From JAKFDI01 sp044508835 (GTDB lineage Bacteria > Pseudomonadota > Gammaproteobacteria > Burkholderiales > Burkholderiaceae_C), in NCBI GenBank assembly GCA_044508835.1, contig JBIQHD010000027.1, forward strand, positions 1 through 64,000: a stretch of 64,000 bases of DNA, read 5' to 3'. Under the pieces are notes generated by a model, which saw only the letters and a list, made by a program, of their open reading frames with translations, ran no database searches and was not told the origin of the DNA. The position numbers and the translations under genes are program-made. Of this stretch, positions 25,239-34,052 are shown in pieces; the first letter of the stretch is position 1; every line of letters starts with the position of its first letter.

Positions 25239-26807
25239 ATGGGCGTCCTGTCCAACCTGCGAATCGGCCGGCGCCTCGGCTTCGGCTTCGGCCTGCTGCT
25301 CGTGCTGATGCTGGGCACGCTTGCGCTGACGCTGCGCCAGATGAGCGTGCAGAACGCGCACATGGCCCGCATCGCCGGCGCCGACCGCGCGGCCACGGCG
25401 CTGATCGCCGGGGTGCGCGACGCGGTGGCCATGCGCGCCGTCGGCGTGCGCAGCATGGCGCTGCTGTTCGACGCCGCCGCGCAGCAGGTCGAGAACAACC
25501 GCATCACGCGGGCGCAGCTCGTCATCGACGACAGCCTGCTGCAGCTCGACGAGCTGATGAACAAGAACGCCGACGCCACGCCGCAGGCGCTGGCCATGCT
25601 CTCGACGACCCTCGAGATGGAGCGCGACGCCGCGGCCATCAGCGCCAAGGTGGTGGCGTACGTGTCCGAGCGGCGGCCCGCCGACGCCATGGCGGTGCTG
25701 ACCACCGAGGACATGCCCATGCTCACCAAGCTGGGCCAGCACCTCGAGGCCTTCAGCGAATACAACGCGCAGCAGGCGAACGCGCGGGTGGCCGAGGCGA
25801 GCGACGGCTACCGCCGCGCGCTGATCGTGAGCATCGCGCTCGGCAGCGCGGCGCTGGCCATCGGCGGCCTGCTCGGCTGGGCGCTGACCCGCAGCATCAC
25901 CCGCCCCGTGGGCGAGGCCGTGCGCATCGCGCAGGCCGTCGCGGCGGGCGACCTGACCACCCGCATCGAGCCCAGGGGCCGCGACGAGCTCGCCCAGCTG
26001 CTGACAGCGCTCAAGGGCATGAACGACAGCCTGGTGAAGGTGGTCGGCGAAGTGCGCAGCGGCAGCGAAGGCGTGGCCGCGGGCTCGTCGCAGATCGCCA
26101 CCGGCGGCGCCGACCTGTCGCAGCGCACCGAGCGGCAGGCCAGCAACCTGCAGGAGACGGCGGCCTCGATGGAGGAGCTGTCGGCCACCGTGCGGCACAG
26201 CGGCGACTCGGCGCGCCAGGCCAACCAGCTGGCGTCGAGCGCCGCCTCGGTGGCCGCCCGCGGCGGCGAGGTGGTCTCGCAGGTCGTGGCCACCATGGAC
26301 GACATCAACGCCAGCTCGAAGAGGATGTCCGACATCATCGGCGTCATCGACGGCATCGCCTTCCAGACCAACATCCTGGCGCTGAACGCCGCGGTGGAAG
26401 CCGCCCGTGCCGGCGAGCAGGGCCGCGGCTTCGCGGTCGTCGCCAGCGAGGTGCGCAGCCTCGCCCAGCGCAGCGCCCAGGCCGCCAAGGAGATCAAGGG
26501 CCTGATCGGCGCCAGCGTCGAGAAGGTCGAAGGCGGCGCCAAGCTGGTGGCCGACGCCGGCAAGACGATGACCGAGATCGTGGGCAGCGTGCAGCGCGTG
26601 ACCGACATCATCGGCGAGATCACCGCCGCCGCCGCCGAGCAGACCGACGGCATCGGGCAGGTCAGCACCGCCGTCGTCCAGCTCGACCAGATGACGCAGC
26701 AGAACGCCGCGCTCGTCGAGCAGAGCGCGGCCGCCGCCATGAGCCTGAAGGACCAGGCCACGCGCCTGGCCGACGTGGTGCGCACCTTCAAGCTGGCCGC
26801 GCACTGA
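25239..26807 (+). CDS. methyl-accepting chemotaxis protein 1
   Basis: 522-aa transmembrane receptor. Helix 1 (about 12-30) and helix 2 (about 190-212) flank a periplasmic helical-bundle domain of about 155 residues. HAMP follows (SITRPVGEAVRIAQAVAAGDL), then the signalling domain with tip IDGIAFQTNILALNAAVEAA. The region 26331-26629 is identical in DNA to part of receptor 6. A strong site (AAGGAGAT) precedes the ATG. There is no C-terminal CheR-binding pentapeptide. Ligand unknown. Confidence 0.93.
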   Translation: MGVLSNLRIGRRLGFGFGLLLVLMLGTLALTLRQMSVQNAHMARIAGADRAATALIAGVRDAVAMRAVGVRSMALLFDAAAQQVENNRITRAQLVIDDSLLQLDELMNKNADATPQALAMLSTTLEMERDAAAISAKVVAYVSERRPADAMAVLTTEDMPMLTKLGQHLEAFSEYNAQQANARVAEASDGYRRALIVSIALGSAALAIGGLLGWALTRSITRPVGEAVRIAQAVAAGDLTTRIEPRGRDELAQLLTALKGMNDSLVKVVGEVRSGSEGVAAGSSQIATGGADLSQRTERQASNLQETAASMEELSATVRHSGDSARQANQLASSAASVAARGGEVVSQVVATMDDINASSKRMSDIIGVIDGIAFQTNILALNAAVEAARAGEQGRGFAVVASEVRSLAQRSAQAAKEIKGLIGASVEKVEGGAKLVADAGKTMTEIVGSVQRVTDIIGEITAAAAEQTDGIGQVSTAVVQLDQMTQQNAALVEQSAAAAMSLKDQATRLADVVRTFKLAAH

Positions 26808-26854
26808 CTCCGCCCGGGCGAACCCTTTCGATACACCACTTCCACCGCACGACC

Positions 26855-28429
26855 ATGTCCTTCAACGACCTGCGCATCGGCACGCGACTCTGGCTCGGGG
26901 TCGGCACCTTGATCCTCTCCCTCCTGGCCGTGATCGGCTTCGCCAACTGGCGCTCGACGAACCTGCAGGCGCGCAGCGACGCGGCGAACGCCGACATCGA
27001 CGCCAAGCTGCGCATCGCCATCGACTGGGCGGCACTGACGGAGAACAACCGCACCCGCACCCACGCGACCATGATCAGCAGCGAAAGCGCCGTCGAGGCG
27101 GCGCTCAAGCCGGCCATGGCGCAGACGAGCCAGACCATCAGCGGCCTGCAGAAGCGCCTCGGCGCGATGGCGCTGACCGACGCCGACCGCGCCGCGCTCG
27201 ACGTCGTCGCCAAGGCGCGCCAGGGCATGCTCGACGCGCGCAAGGAAGCGATGGCGCTGAAGACCGCCGGCAACGCCGCCGGGGCGATGCAGTCGATCGA
27301 GCAGCGCTACGTGCCGGCGGCCGAGGCCTATGCGCAGTCGCAGCAGGCCTTCATCGCCCTGCAGGAATCGGCGAAGGAGGCCCAGTCGGCCGCCTTCGCG
27401 GCGGAGCGCCGGTCGACGCTCGCGCAGGTGTCCGTCATGGTGCTGGCGCTGCTGGGCGCCATCGCCGCCGGCGCCTACGGCCTCATCCGCTCGATCCGCC
27501 TGCCGGTGGACGAGGCGGTGAACCTGGCCGGCCGCATCGCGCGCGGCGACCTCACGGCCCGCGTCGCCACCACGCGCCGCGACGAGTTCGGCACGCTGAT
27601 GCGCTCGCTGCAGGCGATGACCGAGAACCTCGGCACGCTGGTGACGCAGGTGCGCGCCTCGACCGACAGCATCGGCACGGCCAGCACGCAGATCGCCGGC
27701 GGCACGCAGGACCTGTCCTCGCGCACCGAGCACCAGGCCAGCAACCTGCAGCAGACCGCTTCCTCCATGGAAGAACTCTCGGCCACCGTCAAGAACAGCG
27801 CCGACTCCGCCCGCCAGGCCAACCAGCTCGCCTCCAGCGCCGCGGCCGTCGCCGCACGCGGCGGCGAGGTCGTCTCCCAGGTCGTGGCCACCATGGACGA
27901 CATCAACGCCAGCTCCAAGAAGATCGCCGACATCATCGGCGTCATCGACGGCATCGCCTTCCAGACCAACATCCTGGCGCTGAACGCCGCGGTGGAAGCC
28001 GCCCGTGCCGGCGAGCAGGGCCGCGGCTTCGCGGTCGTCGCCAGCGAGGTGCGCAGCCTCGCCCAGCGCAGCGCCCAGGCCGCCAAGGAGATCAAGGGCC
28101 TGATCGGCGCGAGCGTCGACAAGGTCGAGGGCGGCGCCCGGCTGGTGGCCGACGCCGGCCAGACCATGACCGAGATCGTCAGCTCCGTGCAGCGCGTGAC
28201 CGACATCATCGGCGAGATCACCGCCGCCTCGCTCGAGCAGAGCGACGGCATCGGGCAGGTGAACACCGCCGTGGTGCAGCTCGACCAGATGACCCAGCAG
28301 AACGCCGCGCTGGTGGAGGAGTCCGCCGCCGCCGCCGAGAGCCTGAAGGACCAGGCCGCGCGCCTGGCCGACGTGGTGCGCACCTTCAAGCTGCGCGGAC
28401 AGGAAGCCGATATCGCTGCAGCGGCCTGA
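26855..28429 (+). CDS. methyl-accepting chemotaxis protein 2
   Basis: 524-aa receptor with helix 1 at about 14-31, a periplasmic four-helix-bundle-like domain containing TENNRTRTHATMISSESAVE, helix 2 at about 190-210, HAMP (SIRLPVDEAVNLAGRIARGDL) and the standard signalling domain. Its signalling half is almost identical in DNA to those of receptors 4 and 5 while the sensor half is unrelated. No pentapeptide at the C terminus (it ends DIAAAA). Confidence 0.93.
   Translation: MSFNDLRIGTRLWLGVGTLILSLLAVIGFANWRSTNLQARSDAANADIDAKLRIAIDWAALTENNRTRTHATMISSESAVEAALKPAMAQTSQTISGLQKRLGAMALTDADRAALDVVAKARQGMLDARKEAMALKTAGNAAGAMQSIEQRYVPAAEAYAQSQQAFIALQESAKEAQSAAFAAERRSTLAQVSVMVLALLGAIAAGAYGLIRSIRLPVDEAVNLAGRIARGDLTARVATTRRDEFGTLMRSLQAMTENLGTLVTQVRASTDSIGTASTQIAGGTQDLSSRTEHQASNLQQTASSMEELSATVKNSADSARQANQLASSAAAVAARGGEVVSQVVATMDDINASSKKIADIIGVIDGIAFQTNILALNAAVEAARAGEQGRGFAVVASEVRSLAQRSAQAAKEIKGLIGASVDKVEGGARLVADAGQTMTEIVSSVQRVTDIIGEITAASLEQSDGIGQVNTAVVQLDQMTQQNAALVEESAAAAESLKDQAARLADVVRTFKLRGQEADIAAAA
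27647..28368 (+). repeat. near-identical receptor signalling-domain block, copy A
   Basis: Copy A in receptor 2. It matches receptor 5 (32461-33167) from the first base and receptor 4 (30862-31572) from 27658, with no insertions or deletions and only a few substitutions near the 3' end, such as GTGGTG versus GTCGTG. The 5' boundary is sharp, at the junction of HAMP and signalling domain. This indicates recent duplication or gene conversion. Confidence 0.9.
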
Positions 28430-28464
28430 GCGCCCTGCCCGTTTCTCCACCGAGCCCGACCACC

Positions 28465-30024
28465 ATGCAACTGAACAACCTGAAGATCGGAACCCGGCTC
28501 GGCGCCGGCTTCGGCGCCGTGCTGCTCCTGATGCTGTGCGTGGTGGCGGTCTCCATGTTCCGCTTCTCGCAGGCGCGCTCCGCCTTCGAGGACAGCGCCG
28601 CCTCGCACGAGCGCGCCCTGCTGGGCGAACGCTGGGTGCAGCTCACCGGGCTCAACGTGGCGCGCACCATCGCCATCGCCAAGGCCGCCGGCATGCCGAT
28701 GGTCGGCGAGCACTTCGCGCCCAAGATCAAGGAAACGAGCGCGACGATCGACACGCTGCAGAAGACGCTGGAAGCGTCGATCACCGACGACGGCGGCCGC
28801 GCCCTGATGGAGAAGGTGGCGGCGCAGCGCAAGCTCTACACCGAAGCGCGCGCCCGCATGCAGGAGCTGCTGGCGATGTCCGACCAGCCCGCCGTCGACG
28901 CGCTGGTGGCGGGCGAGCTGCTGCCGCTGTCGCAGGCCTACACCGACGCGATGGACGAGCTGCGCGCCCACGTGGAAGCGCAGGCCCGAACCCGCGTCGA
29001 CGAGGCCCGCGCCTCGCTGCAGCACGCCCAGCTGGTGCTGGCCGTGCTGCTAGCCGCCAGCCTCGGGATCGGCGGCGCCATGGCCTGGCTCATCACCCGC
29101 TCGGTGACTCGCCCGGTGCAGGAGGCCGTGCGCGTGGCCGAGGTGATCGCCCGCAACGACCTGTCGCGCAGCGTCGACAGCGACCGCCGCGACGAGCTGG
29201 GCAACCTGCTGCGCGCCCTGGGCACGATGCAGCGGTCGCTGCGGCACATGGTGGGCCAGGTGCGCGCCACCACGGAGGGCATCAACAGCGCGAGCGGCGA
29301 GATCGCCAGCGGCAACCAGGACCTCTCGTCGCGCACCGAGCACACCGCGTCCAACCTGCAGCAGGCCGCCGCGTCGATGGAGCAGCTGACGGGCACCGTC
29401 CGCCAGAGCGCCGACTCCGCGCGGCAGGCGAACCAGCTCGCCTCCAGCGCCGCCGAGGTGGCCGCGCGCGGCGGCGAGGTGGTCTCGCAGGTGGTGGCGA
29501 CGATGGAAGACATCAACGCGAGCGCCGGGAAGATCGCCGACATCGTCGGCGTCATCGACGGCATCGCCTTCCAGACCAACATCCTCGCGCTCAACGCCGC
29601 GGTGGAAGCCGCCCGCGCCGGCGAGCAGGGCCGCGGCTTCGCCGTGGTGGCGGGCGAGGTGCGCAGCCTCGCGCAGCGCTCGGCCGAGGCGGCCAAGGAG
29701 ATCAAGGGCCTGATCGGCGCCAGCGTCGAGAAGGTCGAGGACGGCTCCAAGCTCGTGGCCGACGCCGGCCGCACCATGAACGAGATCGTGGCGAGCGTGC
29801 AGCGCGTGACGGACATCATCGGCGAGATCACCGCCGCCGCCGACGAGCAGAGCGACGGCATCGGCCAGGTCAACAGCGCCGTGGTGCAGCTCGACCAGAT
29901 GACGCAGCAGAACGCCGCGCTCGTCGAGCAGAGCGCCGCCGCCGCCATGAGCCTGAAGGACCAGGCGGGCAGGCTCGCCGGCCTCGTCAGCAGCTTCAAC
30001 CTCGAACCCGCGGCGCGCGGCTGA
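28465..30024 (+). CDS. methyl-accepting chemotaxis protein 3
   Basis: 519-aa receptor. Helix 1 (GAVLLLMLCVVAVSMF), periplasmic domain to about residue 185, helix 2 (LAVLLAASLGIGGAMAWLI), HAMP (SVTRPVQEAVRVAEVIARNDL) and a signalling domain that differs at the DNA level from receptors 2, 4 and 5 (MEQLTGTVRQSADSARQ, DINASAGKIADIVG). It therefore escaped the homogenisation seen in its neighbours. It ends PAARG, without a pentapeptide. Confidence 0.93.
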   Translation: MQLNNLKIGTRLGAGFGAVLLLMLCVVAVSMFRFSQARSAFEDSAASHERALLGERWVQLTGLNVARTIAIAKAAGMPMVGEHFAPKIKETSATIDTLQKTLEASITDDGGRALMEKVAAQRKLYTEARARMQELLAMSDQPAVDALVAGELLPLSQAYTDAMDELRAHVEAQARTRVDEARASLQHAQLVLAVLLAASLGIGGAMAWLITRSVTRPVQEAVRVAEVIARNDLSRSVDSDRRDELGNLLRALGTMQRSLRHMVGQVRATTEGINSASGEIASGNQDLSSRTEHTASNLQQAAASMEQLTGTVRQSADSARQANQLASSAAEVAARGGEVVSQVVATMEDINASAGKIADIVGVIDGIAFQTNILALNAAVEAARAGEQGRGFAVVAGEVRSLAQRSAEAAKEIKGLIGASVEKVEDGSKLVADAGRTMNEIVASVQRVTDIIGEITAAADEQSDGIGQVNSAVVQLDQMTQQNAALVEQSAAAAMSLKDQAGRLAGLVSSFNLEPAARG

Positions 30025-30064
30025 CACCGCCCGGATCCGCACGCGATACGCACAGGGAGTTTTC

Positions 30065-31609
30065 ATGAACCGCAAGATGTCGTTCTCCAGGCAGGTGCTG
30101 CTGTGTTTCGCGCTGCCGGCGCTGCTGTTCATCGCCGCGCTCGCGGCCACCGGCTGGGGCCTGTGGAGCACGCAGCGCGATTTCCGTCAGCTGGCCGCGC
30201 AGGAGCAGGCCATCGCCACGCAGCTGCACGACATCCATGCGCAGGCGCTGCGCGCCAACCAGGCGGTGCGCGACCTGGCGCTCGACCCTTCGAGCAAGGA
30301 ACAGCGCGAGATGCTGGACGCGTCGCAGCAAGGCCTGAAGGCCGCGCTCGAAGGCGGCGTCCGCCTGGCCGCCGGCACCGCGTTCGAGGCGCCCGTGCGG
30401 CAGATCGCCGAGCTGCTGGCGAAGCACAGCACCATCCACGACAAGATCGTCACGCTGCTGCGCGACAGCCCGGGGGAAGTGATCCTCACCATCGTCAACG
30501 AAGAGACGCCGTCGTGGAGCGCGGCGCGCGCGCTGCTGATGGAGCAGACGCAGGCGGCCGGCGAACGCGCGGCGCAGGGCCTGGCGCGGGCCGAAGCGAG
30601 CGCCGCCGCGGCGATGCTGCTCGCCGGCGTGCTGGCCGCGCTGGCCGTGGCCGCCAGCGGCGGCCTGAGCCTGGTGATCCGCCGCACGCTGCGCCGCGAG
30701 CTCGGCGGCGAGCCGGCGCAGGCGCGCGAGGCGCTGCAGCGCGTGGCCGACGGCGACCTGCGGCACGACCTGGACCTTCGCAACGCCGCCGCCCAGAGCC
30801 TGATGGCGAGCATCCAGGCCATGCAGGTCTCGCTGCGGCGCATGGTGGGCGAGCTGCGCAGCTCGACCGACAGCATCGGCACGGCCAGCACGCAGATCGC
30901 CGGCGGCACGCAGGACCTGTCCTCGCGCACCGAGCACCAGGCCAGCAACCTGCAGCAGACCGCTTCCTCCATGGAAGAACTCTCGGCCACCGTCAAGAAC
31001 AGCGCCGACTCCGCCCGCCAGGCCAACCAGCTCGCCTCCAGCGCCGCGGCCGTCGCCGCACGCGGCGGCGAGGTCGTCTCCCAGGTCGTGGCCACCATGG
31101 ACGACATCAACGCCAGCTCCAAGAAGATCGCCGACATCATCGGCGTCATCGACGGCATCGCCTTCCAGACCAACATCCTGGCGCTGAACGCCGCGGTGGA
31201 AGCCGCCCGTGCCGGCGAGCAGGGCCGCGGCTTCGCGGTCGTCGCCAGCGAGGTGCGCAGCCTCGCCCAGCGCAGCGCCCAGGCCGCCAAGGAGATCAAG
31301 GGCCTGATCGGCGCGAGCGTCGACAAGGTCGAGGGCGGCGCCCGGCTGGTGGCCGACGCCGGCCAGACCATGACCGAGATCGTCAGCTCCGTGCAGCGCG
31401 TGACCGACATCATCGGCGAGATCACCGCCGCCTCGCTCGAGCAGAGCGACGGCATCGGGCAGGTGAACACCGCCGTCGTGCAGCTCGACCAGATGACCCA
31501 GCAGAACGCCGCGCTGGTGGAAGAGTCCGCCGCCGCCGCCGAGAGCCTGAAGGACCAGGCCGCGCGCCTGGCGAGCGTGGTCAGCAGCTTCCGCCTCCAG
31601 CAGGCCTGA
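30065..31609 (+). CDS. methyl-accepting chemotaxis protein 4
   Basis: 514-aa receptor. Helix 1 (LLCFALPALLFIAALAATGW), periplasmic helical domain containing LRANQAVRDLALDPSSKEQ, helix 2 (AAAMLLAGVLAALAVAASGG), a divergent HAMP (RRELGGEPAQAREALQRVADGDL) and a signalling domain identical to that of receptor 2 over most of its length. GGGAGTTTTC precedes the ATG. No pentapeptide. Confidence 0.93.
   Translation: MNRKMSFSRQVLLCFALPALLFIAALAATGWGLWSTQRDFRQLAAQEQAIATQLHDIHAQALRANQAVRDLALDPSSKEQREMLDASQQGLKAALEGGVRLAAGTAFEAPVRQIAELLAKHSTIHDKIVTLLRDSPGEVILTIVNEETPSWSAARALLMEQTQAAGERAAQGLARAEASAAAAMLLAGVLAALAVAASGGLSLVIRRTLRRELGGEPAQAREALQRVADGDLRHDLDLRNAAAQSLMASIQAMQVSLRRMVGELRSSTDSIGTASTQIAGGTQDLSSRTEHQASNLQQTASSMEELSATVKNSADSARQANQLASSAAAVAARGGEVVSQVVATMDDINASSKKIADIIGVIDGIAFQTNILALNAAVEAARAGEQGRGFAVVASEVRSLAQRSAQAAKEIKGLIGASVDKVEGGARLVADAGQTMTEIVSSVQRVTDIIGEITAASLEQSDGIGQVNTAVVQLDQMTQQNAALVEESAAAAESLKDQAARLASVVSSFRLQQA
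30862..31572 (+). repeat. near-identical receptor signalling-domain block, copy B
   Basis: Copy B in receptor 4, aligned without gaps to 27658-28368 at an offset of 3204 bases. The sequence before 30862 is unrelated to receptor 2 apart from encoding a HAMP domain. Confidence 0.9.
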
Positions 31610-31656
31610 CGGGCCGCGAGGCTTTCCCATCCCTTCCCTCGGACAGGCGGACTCCC

Positions 31657-33216
31657 GTGAAACTGAAGAACCTGATGAAGAACCTGAGCATTTCCCACAA
31701 GCTGTGGGCGGCCTTCATCCTGCTGCTGGCCACGATGTTCGCGATCGGCAGCATCACGCTCTACCAGGCCACCCTGGTGCAGAAGCGGGCCGAGGCGGAA
31801 CTCGTCGCCACGGCCCGGCTGATGGTGATGTCGACGCGGTGGATGGGGATGACCGAGACGGCCGTCGTGCGCAGCATGGCCGCCATCATCAGCAGCGACC
31901 CGGTGGTCGAGGACCTGTTCAAGGACCATCTCGCCAACGACAGCAAGGACATCGGCAAGCTGCATGCGGAAGTGGCCCAGCTCGCCACCACGCCGGAAGA
32001 CCAGGCGCAGCTGAAGCAGACGCAGGCCCTGGGCCAGGCCGTGCTCGCCGCCGCCAAGCTGGCCGGCGAGCGCCGCGCGGCGGGCGACTACTCGGGCATC
32101 GCCTCGGCGGTGAAGAACGAATACCGCGCGGCCACCCAGGCCTACCTCGGCAGCATCGACCAGTTCGCCAAGCTGCAGCTCGAGAAGAACCGCCGGGCGC
32201 AGGCCGACGCGGCCGCCGCCCAGTCGCAGACCCAGCTGTTCGCGGGCATCGCCGGCGCAGTGGTGCTGGCGCTCGGCATGGGGATCGCGGCCACGCTGGT
32301 GCGCACCATCCGCGCGCCGCTGCGGCAATCGGTGGCGCTGGCGGGGGCCATCGCCAGCGGCGACCTGACGCAGCGCATCCACACCGACCGGCACGACGAG
32401 TTCGGCGCGCTGATCCGCTCGCTCGGCCACATGAACGAATCGCTCGCCGCGCTGGTGGGCCAGGTGCGCGCCTCGACCGACAGCATCGGCACGGCCAGCA
32501 CGCAGATCGCCGGCGGCACGCAGGACCTGTCCTCGCGCACCGAGCACCAGGCCAGCAACCTGCAGCAGACCGCTTCCTCCATGGAAGAACTCTCGGCCAC
32601 CGTCAAGAACAGCGCCGACTCCGCCCGCCAGGCCAACCAGCTCGCCTCCAGCGCCGCGGCCGTCGCCGCACGCGGCGGCGAGGTCGTCTCCCAGGTCGTG
32701 GCCACCATGGACGACATCAACGCCAGCTCCAAGAAGATCGCCGACATCATCGGCGTCATCGACGGCATCGCCTTCCAGACCAACATCCTGGCGCTGAACG
32801 CCGCGGTGGAAGCCGCCCGTGCCGGCGAGCAGGGCCGCGGCTTCGCGGTCGTCGCCAGCGAGGTGCGCAGCCTCGCCCAGCGCAGCGCCCAGGCCGCCAA
32901 GGAGATCAAGGGCCTGATCGGCGCGAGCGTCGACAAGGTCGAGGGCGGCGCCCGGCTGGTGGCCGACGCCGGCCAGACCATGACCGAGATCGTCAGCTCC
33001 GTGCAGCGCGTGACCGACATCATCGGCGAGATCACCGCCGCCTCGCTCGAGCAGAGCGACGGCATCGGGCAGGTGAACACCGCCGTGGTGCAGCTCGACC
33101 AGATGACCCAGCAGAACGCCGCGCTGGTGGAGGAATCCGCCGCCGCCGCCGAGAGCCTGAAGGACCAAGCGAGCCGGCTGGCCGAGGTGGTCGGGCGCTT
33201 CCGCGTGGCAGCGTAG
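31657..33216 (+). CDS. methyl-accepting chemotaxis protein 5
   Basis: 519-aa receptor, GTG start at 31657 (MKLKNLMKNLSISHKLWAAF) chosen because GGCGGA lies six bases upstream and related receptors begin similarly; an ATG at 31675 is possible. Helix 1 at about 20-40, a periplasmic four-helix-bundle domain (MGMTETAVVRSMAAIISSDP), helix 2 at about 195-215, HAMP (TIRAPLRQSVALAGAIASGDL) and the shared signalling domain. No pentapeptide at the end (GRFRVAA). Confidence 0.92.
   Translation: MKLKNLMKNLSISHKLWAAFILLLATMFAIGSITLYQATLVQKRAEAELVATARLMVMSTRWMGMTETAVVRSMAAIISSDPVVEDLFKDHLANDSKDIGKLHAEVAQLATTPEDQAQLKQTQALGQAVLAAAKLAGERRAAGDYSGIASAVKNEYRAATQAYLGSIDQFAKLQLEKNRRAQADAAAAQSQTQLFAGIAGAVVLALGMGIAATLVRTIRAPLRQSVALAGAIASGDLTQRIHTDRHDEFGALIRSLGHMNESLAALVGQVRASTDSIGTASTQIAGGTQDLSSRTEHQASNLQQTASSMEELSATVKNSADSARQANQLASSAAAVAARGGEVVSQVVATMDDINASSKKIADIIGVIDGIAFQTNILALNAAVEAARAGEQGRGFAVVASEVRSLAQRSAQAAKEIKGLIGASVDKVEGGARLVADAGQTMTEIVSSVQRVTDIIGEITAASLEQSDGIGQVNTAVVQLDQMTQQNAALVEESAAAAESLKDQASRLAEVVGRFRVAA
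32461..33167 (+). repeat. near-identical receptor signalling-domain block, copy C
   Basis: Copy C in receptor 5, aligned to 27647-28353 at an offset of 4814 bases. Divergence resumes abruptly near GGACCA at 33167. Confidence 0.9.
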
Positions 33217-33228
33217 GCCCATTTCAGT

Positions 33229-33255
33229 TTCAGTTCGCGCGCGGCCGGCCGATAT
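33229..33255 (+). promoter_or_regulatory. candidate FliA (sigma-28) promoter before cheW copy 1
   Basis: TTCAGTTC, 11-base spacer, GCCGATAT. Seven of eight -10 positions and five of eight -35 positions match the sigma-28 consensus with exact spacing. It sits 48 bases before the cheW start. Confidence 0.6.
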
Positions 33256-33302
33256 CCCCGCCAGAAGGGCGTGAAGCCCGTTTCAAGATCGAGAGCCGGA
33301 AC

Positions 33303-33839
33303 ATGGAAATGACCCAGGAAGCCACCCGGGTGGCCCCGCACGAATCCCAGCGCCAACGGGCCGCCCGCGCAGCCACGCCGGCCGAGGCCCCGGGGGCCGG
33401 CGGCGAATTCCTGACCTTCCGCCTGGGCGCCGAGGAATACGGCATCGACATCCTCAAGGTCCAGGAAATCCGCTCCTACGAGCAGCCCACCCGCATCGCC
33501 AACGCCCCCGCCTTCGTCAAGGGCGTGGTCAACCTGCGCGGCGTGATCGTCCCCATCGTCGACCTGCGCCTGAAGCTCGCCTGCGAGTCCGCCGACTACA
33601 ACGACTTCACCGTCGTCATCGTCCTCAACGTCAAGGGCCGCGTCGTCGGCGCCGTCGTCGACTCCGTCTCCGACGTCCTCGAGCTCGCCGCCGGAACCAT
33701 CAAGCCCGCCCCGGAGATGAACTCCGCCGTCGACACCTCCTTCATCACCGGCATCGGCTCCATCCAGGACCGCATGCTCATCCTCATGGACATCGAGGCC
33801 CTCATGTCCAGCGCAGACATGGGGCTGGTCGGCGCCTAG
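33303..33839 (+). CDS. cheW: chemotaxis adaptor CheW, copy 1
   Basis: 178-aa coupling protein linking receptors to CheA. The SH3-like double-barrel fold is recognisable from EFLTFRLGAEEYGIDILKVQ, then NAPAFVKGVVNLRGVIVPIVD, and the C-terminal GIGSIQDRMLILMDIEALM. The N-terminal 35 residues are a variable polar tail. 420 bases (33408-33827) are identical to the second cheW. A FliA-type promoter candidate precedes it. It lies between receptors 5 and 6. Confidence 0.95.
   Translation: MEMTQEATRVAPHESQRQRAARAATPAEAPGAGGEFLTFRLGAEEYGIDILKVQEIRSYEQPTRIANAPAFVKGVVNLRGVIVPIVDLRLKLACESADYNDFTVVIVLNVKGRVVGAVVDSVSDVLELAAGTIKPAPEMNSAVDTSFITGIGSIQDRMLILMDIEALMSSADMGLVGA
33408..33827 (+). repeat. identical cheW block, copy 1
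   Basis: 420 bases read identically at 35985-36404 (offset 2577). The first 35 codons and the last four differ. The block favours GTC/ATC/TCC codons, whereas neighbouring genes favour GTG/CTG/AGC. Confidence 0.92.
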
Positions 33840-33929
33840 GGCCGCTGAACCGGCGAACTGCGCCGGCGTGCGCCCTCTTCTCGACGCAACCGGCCGGGAA
33901 CGGGCTCACAAAATCGTCGCAGCGCCGGC

Positions 33930-33956
33930 TACAGCTTCCCCGGCGCCGGCCGATAA
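33930..33956 (+). promoter_or_regulatory. candidate FliA (sigma-28) promoter before receptor 6
   Basis: TACAGCTT, 11-base spacer, GCCGATAA. The -10 element is a perfect match to the sigma-28 consensus and the -35 matches six of eight positions, with exact spacing. It sits 97 bases before the receptor start. Best of the three candidates. Confidence 0.75.
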
Positions 33957-34052
33957 ACCTGGAGACGGCGGCCCAGCCGGTCCGTCCGCAGATCCGGCCC
34001 TTCCACGCCGCCCCCGGCGCGGACCCAACGAATCTTTCGAGCGACAGCACCC

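Noticed and set aside
27647..33167. Repeated 700-base blocks as insertion sequences
   Set aside because: They are the in-frame signalling domains of chemoreceptors, with no transposase, terminal inverted repeats or target duplications.
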